Below are positions 1 through 5,637 of a DNA stretch of 34,713 bases, in pieces. The translations under genes and the position numbers were made by a program. Below the pieces are notes generated by a model, which made no database searches, was not told the origin of the DNA, and saw nothing but the letters and a program-made list of their open reading frames with translations. The stretch is from Oscillatoriales cyanobacterium. Lineage in GTDB: Bacteria; Cyanobacteriota; Cyanobacteriia; Cyanobacteriales; Microcoleaceae. The stretch is taken from the NCBI GenBank assembly GCA_004292955.1, contig RDXX01000075.1, forward strand, positions 1-34,713, in the 5' to 3' direction. The stretch's first letter is position 1; each line of letters starts with the position of its first letter.

Positions 1-136
1 GCGCTCTAAAGGTACGTAGTTGCGCTTCAGCGCTCTTTGAGAGATGTATCAAAATACGAGTAATTGAGGGAATACGATCGATCGCCCAATCAGAGATTAA
101 CTCAATTGTGCGATCGAGACGGAGGCTGGGACTAAA

Positions 137-207
137 AGGTACGTAGTTGCGCTGAAGCGCTCTTTCTCATATATCTCAAAGAGCGCTCAAGCGCAACAAC
201 ATACCTT
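137..207. repeat. Dispersed long inverted repeat (GGTACGTAGTTGCGCT family)
   Basis: The left arm starts with aggtacgtagttgcgct and the right arm ends gcgcaacaacatacct, so the unit folds into a long imperfect hairpin. A single-arm copy lies at 11-40, and two more full hairpins lie at 10882-10942 and 11016-11080. It is non-coding and looks like a dispersed cyanobacterial palindrome. Apart from this, bases 1-254 hold only the palindrome at 211-237. Confidence 0.8.
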
Positions 208-210
208 TAT

Positions 211-237
211 TAGGGACACGGCAGTGCCGTGTCCCTA
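211..237. repeat. Perfect 27-base palindrome
   Basis: Two 13-base arms (TAGGGACACGGCA and its complement) flank a single central G. It sits just upstream of the promoter of the DAHP synthase leader. It could terminate transcription arriving from upstream, although no T-run follows; more likely it is a dispersed repeat. Confidence 0.8.
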
Positions 238-254
238 CCTGTTGCAAAAAGGCC

Positions 255-283
255 TTGACATTCCTACCACTCTTTGCTATACT
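255..283 (+). promoter_or_regulatory. Sigma-70 promoter of the DAHP synthase leader
   Basis: TTGACA (255-260), a 17-base spacer and TATACT (278-283) make a near-consensus sigma-70 promoter. Transcription would start near 290, giving a leader of about 370 bases before the DAHP synthase start at 657. No comparably good promoter is seen between here and the gene, so both attenuators downstream probably lie on this transcript. Confidence 0.75.
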
Positions 284-326
284 AACGAATAGTATTGTGT
301 TTAATTCACAAATCCCAGCACTTCAC

Positions 327-386
327 ATGATGTTCGCAACCAACAGCTATTTTTATTTTTGGCATCCCCAAGTTCGCCCGGAGTGA
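327..386 (+). CDS. Aromatic-rich leader peptide 1 of the DAHP synthase attenuator
   Basis: This is a 19-codon frame beginning ATG ATG (327-332; either could be the start) and ending TGA at 384-386. It encodes an aromatic run Tyr-Phe-Tyr-Phe-Trp (codons 348-362) followed by His-Pro, plus a Phe at codon 3. The last codons before the stop (372-382) form the 5' arm of a strong hairpin, as expected for a ribosome-mediated attenuator in which stalling at aromatic codons decides RNA folding. No clear Shine-Dalgarno is seen. It begins about 37 bases after the predicted transcription start. The peptide resembles leader peptide 2, with the shared core Phe-Tyr-Phe-Trp. Its function is inferred from composition and position. 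Confidence 0.75.
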   Translation: MMFATNSYFYFWHPQVRPE

Positions 387-448
387 ATTTACAGCTTACT
401 GTGAACATCCGGGCGAACCGCAGACTAACACCTGCGGTTTTGTTTTTT
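372..448 (+). terminator. Attenuator 1: antiterminator hairpin plus intrinsic terminator
   Basis: GTTCGCCCGGA (372-382) pairs perfectly with 408-418; inside the loop a second stem (TTTACAG with CTGTGAA, one G-U) can form. Bases 416-423 (AACCGCAG) also pair with 432-439, followed by a T-rich tract to 448, giving an intrinsic terminator. The two structures compete for bases 416-418. The 5' arm of the first hairpin is the 3' end of leader peptide 1, so a ribosome reaching that stop would block the antiterminator and favour termination. Confidence 0.72.
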
Positions 449-496
449 CTAGCTTCTTGTCCCAACCACCAATCATCGCAAGCGAAAACAACAGCA

Positions 497-559
497 ATGA
501 CATTATTCAGTAACTGGTATTACGGCTTTTATTTTTGGCCCCGCAGGAGTTCTGGGTAA
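497..559 (+). CDS. Aromatic-rich leader peptide 2 of the DAHP synthase attenuator
   Basis: This is a 20-residue frame from ATG 497 to TAA 557-559. Eight of 20 residues are aromatic: Phe4, Trp7, Tyr8, Tyr9, then Phe-Tyr-Phe-Trp at residues 11-14. It ends Pro-Arg-Arg-Ser-Ser-Gly. The frame is open upstream to 359, but the ATG at 497 immediately precedes the aromatic cluster. Codons 17-20 (546-556) form the 5' arm of an antiterminator, the same geometry as in leader 1. All three aromatic amino acids are represented, matching the products of the pathway that the downstream enzyme starts. The upstream ribosome binding site is weak. Function is inferred. Confidence 0.82.
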   Translation: MTLFSNWYYGFYFWPRRSSG

Positions 560-616
560 ATTGTCGTGCTGTCTTTTCGCGCCAACCCGGAACTCCTTAA
601 AGGTTCCGGGTTTTTT
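546..616 (+). terminator. Attenuator 2: antiterminator and intrinsic terminator before DAHP synthase
   Basis: The terminator is CCCGGAAC (586-593), a 9-base loop, GTTCCGGG (603-610) and six T (611-616). The competing antiterminator pairs GGAGTTCTGGG (546-556, the last codons of leader peptide 2) with CCCGGAACTCC (586-596), allowing one G-T pair. The shared strand 586-596 makes the two folds mutually exclusive. This is the classical arrangement in which a ribosome at the leader stop codon masks 546-556 and lets the terminator form. Confidence 0.82.
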
Positions 617-656
617 ATTGTCAACCAATCACTCGATTTTTTAGGAGAATTCCATC

Positions 657-1508
657 ATGTTAGAAGCCAAACTCGCAACCAAATCTCATCCCGAACACCA
701 AACTATTGTCAAACTATCAGAAACAGTCTCAGTCGGGGGCACAGAATTGTTAATCGTCGGTGGCCCATGTACCGTCGAAAGTTCAGAACAAATGGAGACA
801 GTCGCCAGCAAACTCTCAGTCGCACCGGTGCAGGCTTTGCGCGGGGGAGTCTACAAACCCCGCACTTCTCCCTACGCTTTCCAAGGGATGGGAATTGAGG
901 GACTGGAAATTTTAGCTGATGTCAGCCGCAGTTACGGTTTACCCGTGGTGACAGAGGTAATGTCGATCGCCCAAATCGATCCGGTTGTCGCCTATGCTGA
1001 TATGCTGCAAGTAGGCAGTCGCAATATGCAAAATTTTGAGTTACTAAAGGCGATCGGTCAAGCCGGAAAACCAGTCTTACTAAAACGCGGTTTGTCAGCC
1101 ACGATTGAAGAATTTGTGATGGCCGCCGAATACATTCTCAGCCACGGAAATCCCGATGTAGTTCTGTGCGAAAGAGGCATCCGCAGCTTCGACAATTACA
1201 CCCGCAATGTCTTAGATTTAGGTACAGTCGTAGCGCTAAAACAGTTAACTCATTTGCCAGTAATTGTAGATCCTTCTCACGCCGCCGGCAAGCGGGAATT
1301 AGTCGCACCTCTAGCAAAAGCAGCGGTTGCTTGCGGTGCTGACGGGTTAATTGTTGAGTGTCACCCGCAACCCGAAAAATCGGTTTCTGACGCGCGGCAA
1401 GCTCTTTCTTTGCCGGATATGATTGATTTAGTCGCAAGTTTGCGGCCTGTGGCGGCGGCCGTCGGGCGGTTCGTACCGGAGGCTAAGTCATTAGTTATTA
1501 GTCATTAG
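657..1508 (+). CDS. aroF: 3-deoxy-7-phosphoheptulonate (DAHP) synthase, short type I-beta form
   Basis: This enzyme condenses phosphoenolpyruvate and erythrose 4-phosphate to DAHP, the first step of the shikimate pathway, in the cytoplasm. The 283-residue protein shows the family's GGPC motif (residues 35-38, metal-ligand Cys38), LLKRG (141-145), the DPSH motif (His208), the IVECHP motif (Glu234) and Asp245, the expected metal ligands. The ATG at 657 follows AGGAGA (643-648). The protein lacks the N-terminal ferredoxin-like or chorismate mutase regulatory domain of longer relatives, so direct feedback inhibition may be weak. Expression instead appears to be controlled by the double attenuator upstream. 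The last residues and the stop codon are encoded by a heptanucleotide repeat array. Calling it aroF rather than aroG or aroA is nomenclature only; the family is certain. Confidence 0.93.
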   Translation: MLEAKLATKSHPEHQTIVKLSETVSVGGTELLIVGGPCTVESSEQMETVASKLSVAPVQALRGGVYKPRTSPYAFQGMGIEGLEILADVSRSYGLPVVTEVMSIAQIDPVVAYADMLQVGSRNMQNFELLKAIGQAGKPVLLKRGLSATIEEFVMAAEYILSHGNPDVVLCERGIRSFDNYTRNVLDLGTVVALKQLTHLPVIVDPSHAAGKRELVAPLAKAAVACGADGLIVECHPQPEKSVSDARQALSLPDMIDLVASLRPVAAAVGRFVPEAKSLVISH

Positions 1509-1570
1509 TTATTAGTCATTAGTCATTGGTCATTAGTCATTAGTCATTAGTCATTAGTCATTAGTCATTG
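1487..1570. repeat. Heptanucleotide tandem repeat (STRR), unit GTCATTA
   Basis: About 12 tandem copies of the 7-mer GTCATTA, with minor variants (GTTATTA, GTCATTG), begin inside the 3' end of the DAHP synthase gene and supply its TAG stop (1506-1508). Heptameric STRRs of this kind are known from filamentous cyanobacteria. Confidence 0.9.
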
Positions 1571-1595
1571 GACTTAATATTTCTTTCAAGAAAAG

Positions 1596-1731
1596 TTGGA
1601 CGGGCTAGAAGCCCATCCCACAAACTTTTTTTTCTTGTGGGATGGGCTTCTAGCCCGTCCCAAAAACAGACTTCTAGCCCATCCCACAAATTTTTTTTCT
1701 TGTGGGATGGGCTTCTAGCCTGTCCCAAAAA
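1596..1731. repeat. Clustered inverted repeats (GGGCTAGAAGCCCATCCCAC family)
   Basis: Several alternating copies of a palindromic unit (ggcttctagccc with flanking tcccac) are separated by T-runs. They form stacked hairpins upstream of the HMA gene. A related unit occurs four times at 34546-34713. Short frames through this region are repeat-derived and not genes. Confidence 0.8.
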
Positions 1732-1792
1732 GCAAAATTTGATTAAAATAAAAGCAGAATCAATCCTGTCATCTACAAGATATCGCTTAATT

Positions 1793-1993
1793 ATGGCACT
1801 CAAACTTCATGTTCCCTCGATCGTATGTTCCGGCTGCGGAAACACTATTACCGAAGCCATCAAAACCGTGGAACCGGAAGCTAAGATTGATGTGGATTTA
1901 GCGGCCAAGACTGTGACTGTGGAAGCTAAAGCCTCGGAAGAGTCTATTAAACAAGCTGTGGTTGCTTCCGGTCACACTGTTCTAGAAGCCTAA
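1793..1993 (+). CDS. Heavy-metal-associated (HMA) domain protein, CopZ/Atx1-like
   Basis: The 66-residue protein is a single HMA fold. Near the N-terminus is the metal-binding CxxC motif (Cys12-Ser-Gly-Cys15), and the pattern of two helices and beta strands continues to GHTVLEA at the end, typical of soluble copper or zinc chaperones. The ATG at 1793 is chosen because the fold begins there; the frame is open further upstream but that part is translated repeat. Relatives carry Cu(I) or Zn(II) to P-type ATPases. No partner ATPase is visible here, but the next genes are a metal sensor and a metallothionein, so a role in metal buffering is a reasonable inference. The metal specificity cannot be read from the sequence. 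Confidence 0.88.
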   Translation: MALKLHVPSIVCSGCGNTITEAIKTVEPEAKIDVDLAAKTVTVEAKASEESIKQAVVASGHTVLEA

Positions 1994-2140
1994 TAGTAGG
2001 ATAACCCCTGGTTGGCAGTCAGGGCTGATTTACAGATAATCGCTTACCTGAATCTTTGGTTGGGGAGGGCGAGTTTACACATATTCTGGATGTGCATCAT
2101 AGATGTTGGTGAACTCGCCCCTACAGCATCCGCGCATAGA

Positions 2141-2189
2141 CAACTGACAACTGACAACTGACAACTGACAACTGACAACCAACAACTGA
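2141..2189. repeat. Heptanucleotide tandem repeat (STRR), unit CAACTGA
   Basis: About seven copies of CAACTGA lie between the convergent ends of the HMA gene and the metal-responsive repressor. The 1994-2193 gap otherwise shows only a weak inverted repeat (gggcgag...ctcgccc near 2066-2121). Confidence 0.88.
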
Positions 2190-2193
2190 CTAA

Positions 2194-2637
2194 TTAAGAT
2201 TCTTCGTCCAAATGTTCGGCGACTGCTTGGTAAAGTTCTAAAACGTGCCGATCGAGTAAACTATAAAAAACTTGTCTGCCAACTTTGCGGTAACTTACCA
2301 AACGTATCGCCCGCAACGCCCGCAACTGGTGCGATACAGCCGATTCGCTCATGCTCAAAGCCGCCGCCAAGTCGCACACGCACAATTCTTGTTTTGCTAA
2401 CACTGACAGCAGCCGCAGCCGATTCGCATCTCCCAAAAGACTGAAAAACTCTGCCATCCGCTGGGCTTTTGCTGTGTTCAGCACTTGTGTTTGGATGTCT
2501 CCAACCCGTGAACTTTCAACTACGTGCGATCGCCCGCAGGTTGGTGTATCGTTTTCTTGGTCAGGCTGACTTATCGCTCCGTTAACAGCAGACTTCGGTG
2601 ACATCTTTTCCCGGCTGATTTTAATTCTCATTTTCAT
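2194..2637 (-). CDS. bxmR: ArsR/SmtB-family metal-sensing repressor, BxmR-like
   Basis: This winged-helix repressor dissociates from DNA on metal binding. Of 147 residues, 60-145 form the ArsR fold, with helix-turn-helix SESAVSHQLRAL at about 97-108. Both metal sites of the SmtB/BxmR group are visible. The alpha-3N site has Cys86 and Cys88 in ELCVCDL plus N-terminal Cys34 and His38; the alpha-5 site has Asp129, His131, His142 and Glu145. The CVC form, rather than the CVG of SmtB, points to Oscillatoria brevis BxmR, which responds to both Cu(I)/Ag(I) and Zn(II)/Cd(II). The gene is divergent from a metallothionein with a palindromic operator between them. The start is uncertain: Met1, Met3 or Met12 are all possible and none has a strong ribosome site. 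Confidence 0.9.
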   Translation of the reverse strand: MKMRIKISREKMSPKSAVNGAISQPDQENDTPTCGRSHVVESSRVGDIQTQVLNTAKAQRMAEFFSLLGDANRLRLLSVLAKQELCVCDLAAALSMSESAVSHQLRALRAIRLVSYRKVGRQVFYSLLDRHVLELYQAVAEHLDEES

Positions 2638-2683
2638 ATTAGCGCGATCGACCCACCTTTTGTTACAAAACTTTTACATCTCC

Positions 2684-2712
2684 TTGACATATATCTGAAT
2701 ATATGTTCAGAT
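2684..2712 (+). promoter_or_regulatory. Metallothionein promoter with SmtB/BxmR operator
   Basis: ATCTGAA (2693-2699) and its exact complement TTCAGAT (2706-2712) flank six bases, making a perfect 7-base inverted repeat like the SmtB-family operator core. A TTGACA -35 element sits at 2684-2689, so a bound repressor would occlude the promoter of the metallothionein gene starting at 2747. The same operator could serve the divergent repressor gene. Confidence 0.78.
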
Positions 2713-2746
2713 GTTAATAGAGCGAAACACACCAGGAGAATTTAAA

Positions 2747-2914
2747 ATGACCACTGTCACCCAAATGAAATGCGCCTGTCCTTCTTGTTTGTGCGTTGTC
2801 AGCCTCACTGAAGCGATCGAAAAAAGCGGCAAATCCTACTGTTCGACTGCTTGCGCTGACGGACACCCCAACGGTAGCGGCTGCGGCCACATCGGCTGCG
2901 AGTGCAGCAAATAA
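2747..2914 (+). CDS. bmtA: Bacterial metallothionein, SmtA/BmtA-like
   Basis: The 55-residue cytoplasmic protein binds zinc and related ions through thiolate clusters. It has nine cysteines (9, 11, 14, 16, 32, 36, 46, 51, 53) and histidines 40 and 48, closely matching the spacing of cyanobacterial SmtA: CxCxxCxC near the start, CxxxC in a short zinc-finger-like segment, and CGHxGCEC at the end. The ATG at 2747 is preceded by AGGAGA (2734-2739); an in-frame ATG at 2711 lies inside the operator and is not the start. It is transcribed divergently from the BxmR-like repressor and followed by a clear terminator, so it is a single-gene unit probably induced by excess metal. Confidence 0.95.
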   Translation: MTTVTQMKCACPSCLCVVSLTEAIEKSGKSYCSTACADGHPNGSGCGHIGCECSK

Positions 2915-2964
2915 ATATTCCGATTCCGAAAAGGTTAAGGAACCTCTGTAAAAATATATCTAAG

Positions 2965-2998
2965 GGGAGATGCGAACAGCGCATTTCCCAATTTTTGT
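2965..2998 (+). terminator. Intrinsic terminator of the metallothionein gene
   Basis: GGGAGATGCG (2965-2974) pairs with CGCATTTCCC (2980-2989) through a 5-base loop, with one G-T pair, followed by a T-rich tract. It lies about 50 bases after the metallothionein stop. Confidence 0.82.
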
Positions 2999-3190
2999 GT
3001 TTTTAGGTTAAATTGAGGTTAAAATACGGGTAATCAAAGGTTAAAAGTAGTTTAATCGACTAAGTACACAGGGAAAAATCACAATTGTTACCTGGGGAAT
3101 ACAATCAAAGTAAGTTAGCGTCGCAATACTAAGTGCAAAGACTACTATTAATAGCAGAGACAGAACCAAAAGTTGAATTAGGAGGGGGCA

Positions 3191-3451
3191 ATGAAAGAGC
3201 GGGAAGATTTTTTACATCCTCGCAGTCGCTACTACGGTGATTTCACGCCTGAAAACTTGGCGTTTAATGCCAACTTGCAGGAATTTGCTCAGAAAATAAC
3301 TTATATTTGCTCTCTGGAAACAGGGGGTAAAATTAGCGCCGAGAAAGCCTATAAAGATATTAAGGCGCTTTGGAAAGACTTAAAATCGTCTAAGAAGCAA
3401 TTGGGAATTGGACAAAAACCCCCCAGTACCGATGACGGCAATTTGCCTTAA
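3191..3451 (+). CDS. Small conserved cyanobacterial protein, DUF7219-like
   Basis: An 86-residue soluble protein preceded by a strong ribosome site (aggaggggg, 3180-3188). The N-terminal segment contains R-Y-x-G-x-F-T-P-E-N-L-A-F-N-A-N-L-Q-E-F, followed by two predicted helices with a Lys/Trp-rich stretch (about 55-74) and a polar tail. I recall this pattern as a small conserved cyanobacterial family (DUF7219) of unknown function. It has no cysteines placed like a metal site and no signal peptide. It stands alone between the metallothionein and the metal importer genes, with nothing linking it to either beyond proximity. Confidence 0.75.
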   Translation: MKEREDFLHPRSRYYGDFTPENLAFNANLQEFAQKITYICSLETGGKISAEKAYKDIKALWKDLKSSKKQLGIGQKPPSTDDGNLP

Positions 3452-3459
3452 ATTCATCG

Positions 3460-3622
3460 CAGATAAGACGGCGGTTGAAACCACACCTATAAAAACCAAG
3501 TCCGCACTTCGAGTTCGCGAGCGCGACCGCCTCCGCGGTGTAAAGAAAATAATATAATTTTAACTGTCTTCAAACCGCGGAGGCGGTTTTTGTTTGTCTA
3601 GACGCGGTTTCAACCGCCGACT
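3460..3622. repeat. Dispersed inverted repeat (GGCGGTTGAAACC / CCGCGGAGGCGG family)
   Basis: GGCGGTTGAAACC at the left pairs with GGTTTCAACCGCC at the right, with an inner palindrome around ctccgcgg/ccgcggag. The same family recurs at 15989-16036 and 18246-18297, always in gaps. It lies between the convergent DUF7219-like and metal-binding lipoprotein genes and may act as a two-way terminator. Confidence 0.75.
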
Positions 3623-3625
3623 TTT

Positions 3626-4696
3626 CTATGGTTTAGAAGTTGGTGCTACTTCTCCTGCAAACCGAGTACAATTGCCGCCGAGGCCGGAGGTAATTGCACA
3701 AGTATTGGTTTTTAGCATTCCTTCATAGGTATCAGCACCGGTGCCGGAACCGCCTAACTCGTCGCTGTAAAGTTCTTTGTCGGAAATTTTGACATTTGCT
3801 TCCCTCGCTACAGTCTGCATTAATTTCGGATTAGTCGTGGTTTCTACAAAAATTGTCGGAACTCCTGCTGTCTTAATTTCTGATGATAATTCGGCAATTC
3901 TGGCGGCTGTGGGCTGTTCCTCTGTTGTCACTCCCTGCAAAACTCCCGCAATCTCTAATCCGTAAGCATTGGCATAGTAACTCAGGGCATCGTGAGTTGT
4001 AACTAATTTGCGTTTTTGGGCAGGAATTGTCGCTATTTGTGCTTTAATCCAAGTATCTATTTTGGCTAAATCATCTGTTAATTTTGTGGCATTTGTGGTA
4101 TATAGTTGAGCATTGCTTGGGGAAACTTTGATCAATTCATCGCGAATTGTTTCTACCATGCGGATACCATTTTTAGGATTGTGCCAAACGTGAGGATCGG
4201 GGACTTTTTCTTCGGTGGCGTGGGACTTTTCTTGTTCTTTCTCTTTCCCGTGTTCGTGTTCGCCCATCAACGGTTTGGGAACGGCGAGTTCGTGTACGGC
4301 GATTTTGGGTGCGGAATTACTGCTGGATTTAATTAATTTAATGATGCTGGGTTCGTGGTTGTAGCCGCCGTATAAAATTAGATTTGCTGTTTCAATGACT
4401 TTGCGGTCTTCTGGCTTGGTTTGGTAGGCGTGGGGGTCTTCTCCGGGTTCGATTAGACAGGTGGTGTCGATCGACTTTTCAGCAATTTTTCTAGTTATGT
4501 CGCAGATGACACCAGTCGTAGCTACCACTTTTGGCAAATTGGTGGCTGGAGTGGCTTGAGTTTGAGTGGTGGCGCGACTCTCCGGCGCCGGCTTGCTGGT
4601 TTTGGAACCCGAAGTGCACCCAACCAGTCCGCAGGCGATCGCCAAAACCGCCACACCGCACAATCTGCTGCTTTTTTCCGTCAAGTTTTTTAACAT
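3626..4696 (-). CDS. znuA: Zn/Mn ABC transporter substrate-binding lipoprotein (ZnuA-like)
   Basis: This cluster A-I binding protein (356 residues) captures a divalent metal for an ABC importer. Residues 1-27 form a lipoprotein signal ending in the lipobox LVGC (Cys27). The metal site is expected at His89 (EDPHAYQ), His169 (DPHVWHNP) and later acidic or His residues. Between them lies a charged loop rich in His, Glu and Lys (about 145-165, with HEHG), which in this family favours a ZnuA assignment over the manganese protein MntC. The gene is divergent from the ATPase and permease genes, sharing an 88-base control region with Fur/Zur-like boxes. Manganese as substrate is not excluded, since the C-terminal sequence also resembles MntC relatives. 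Confidence 0.85.
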   Translation of the reverse strand: MLKNLTEKSSRLCGVAVLAIACGLVGCTSGSKTSKPAPESRATTQTQATPATNLPKVVATTGVICDITRKIAEKSIDTTCLIEPGEDPHAYQTKPEDRKVIETANLILYGGYNHEPSIIKLIKSSSNSAPKIAVHELAVPKPLMGEHEHGKEKEQEKSHATEEKVPDPHVWHNPKNGIRMVETIRDELIKVSPSNAQLYTTNATKLTDDLAKIDTWIKAQIATIPAQKRKLVTTHDALSYYANAYGLEIAGVLQGVTTEEQPTAARIAELSSEIKTAGVPTIFVETTTNPKLMQTVAREANVKISDKELYSDELGGSGTGADTYEGMLKTNTCAITSGLGGNCTRFAGEVAPTSKP

Positions 4697-4710
4697 TTCA
4701 CCTTTGGAAC

Positions 4711-4777
4711 GATAATCGTTATTACTTTTAGAGTTATCCTATTGTAGTAGCTAGAAATAAGAATCGTTCTCAAAATC
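4711..4777. promoter_or_regulatory. Candidate Zur/Fur-family operator region between znuA and the ATPase gene
   Basis: Two AT-rich imperfect palindromes lie in the shared 88-base divergent promoter region. GATAATCGTTATTAC (4711-4725) fits a Zur-type TGATAAT-n-ATTATCA box with few mismatches. AATAAGAATCGTTCTCA (4757-4773) is a weaker inverted repeat closer to the ATPase start. Repression of both transcripts by zinc-loaded Zur is the inference; a Mn-responsive Fur homologue is an alternative. Confidence 0.6.
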
Positions 4778-4784
4778 TGGAATT

Positions 4785-5504
4785 ATGTTAGAAGTGCAAG
4801 ACTTGGCTGTGAATTATCGAGGAATTTCGGCCCTCAACGGCGTGAATTTTCAGTTAGATCCGGGACAGTTAACTGGTGTCTTCGGGCCCAACGGTGCGGG
4901 GAAAAGCACGATGGTGAAGGCGATGCTGGGATTGATTCCGGCTTGTCGAGGGATAGTAAAATATCAGGGGCGGTTGTTGAAGGAACAGTTATCGCGGGTG
5001 GCTTACGTGCCGCAACGATCGCAAATTGACTGGGATTATCCAATTACGGTGCACAATGCGGTGATGATGGCGCGGACTGTCCAGACTGGTTGGTTTCGCA
5101 CTCCCTCGAAGCAGTCGCAAGAATTAGTCAAAGCTGCTTTGCTGCGGGTGGGAATGTGGGATTTGCGCGATCGACAAATTGGCGAACTCTCCGGGGGACA
5201 GCAGCAGCGCATATTTTTAGCAAGATCGATCGCCCAACAAGCCGACTTATTCTTCTTCGACGAGCCCTTTAGTGCGATCGACAAAGCCACAGAAGAGATT
5301 ATCTTCGATATTTTTGCCGAACTCAAAGCTGAAAACAAAACATTGCTAGTAATCAGCCACGATTTAGGCGAAACTTTAAAACAATACGACAATTTATTAT
5401 TGCTCAACAAGCAGTTAATCGCCACAGGTTCCTGCCGGGAAGTCCTCACCGCCGCCAATATTCAAAAAGCCTATGGATACGATTTAAGTTTAGTTTCCGC
5501 GTGA
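4785..5504 (+). CDS. znuC: Zn/Mn ABC transporter ATP-binding protein
   Basis: The 239-residue ATPase powers the metal importer from the cytoplasmic side. It has Walker A GPNGAGKS (34-41), the LSGGQ signature (135-139), Walker B LFFFDEP (155-161) and the switch His192. The Q-loop lies in VPQRSQIDWDYP (75-86), whose Asp-Trp is typical of the Mn/Zn ABC group. The ATG at 4785 starts directly at the beta strand of the fold. The permease follows after 133 bases that contain a large inverted repeat. The gene is divergent from the binding protein and presumably co-regulated through the boxes between them. Confidence 0.9.
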   Translation: MLEVQDLAVNYRGISALNGVNFQLDPGQLTGVFGPNGAGKSTMVKAMLGLIPACRGIVKYQGRLLKEQLSRVAYVPQRSQIDWDYPITVHNAVMMARTVQTGWFRTPSKQSQELVKAALLRVGMWDLRDRQIGELSGGQQQRIFLARSIAQQADLFFFDEPFSAIDKATEEIIFDIFAELKAENKTLLVISHDLGETLKQYDNLLLLNKQLIATGSCREVLTAANIQKAYGYDLSLVSA

Positions 5505-5523
5505 CTGGAAAAAGATTTATTTT

Positions 5524-5608
5524 TAACCGCAGATGAACGCAAATAAACGCAGATAATTATCTTATATCTGCGTTTATCTGTGTTCATCTGCCTCTATCTG
5601 CGGTTAAA
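5524..5608. repeat. Large inverted repeat within the transporter operon
   Basis: The left arm (aaccgcagatgaacg, aaataaacgcagataa) pairs with the right arm (ttatctgcgtttatctg, tgttcatctgc, tgcggtt) to make a stem of over 30 bases between the ATPase and permease genes. It could attenuate or stabilise the transcript, but no T-run follows, so it is probably a dispersed repeat. Confidence 0.8.
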
Positions 5609-5637
5609 ACAATAAGATTATTGAGGTAAGTAATTAA

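Noticed and set aside
566..898. Frame overlapping the start of DAHP synthase
   Set aside because: It begins inside attenuator 2 and lies in another frame of a clear enzyme gene; it has no family resemblance.
1487..1570. Possible CRISPR array
   Set aside because: The repeat is 7 bases with no spacers. All period-7 arrays here are STRRs; no Cas genes are present.
1568..1792. N-terminal extension of the HMA protein, and a minus-strand frame at 1561-1803
   Set aside because: Both are translated palindromic repeats with low-complexity sequence; the HMA fold starts at 1793.
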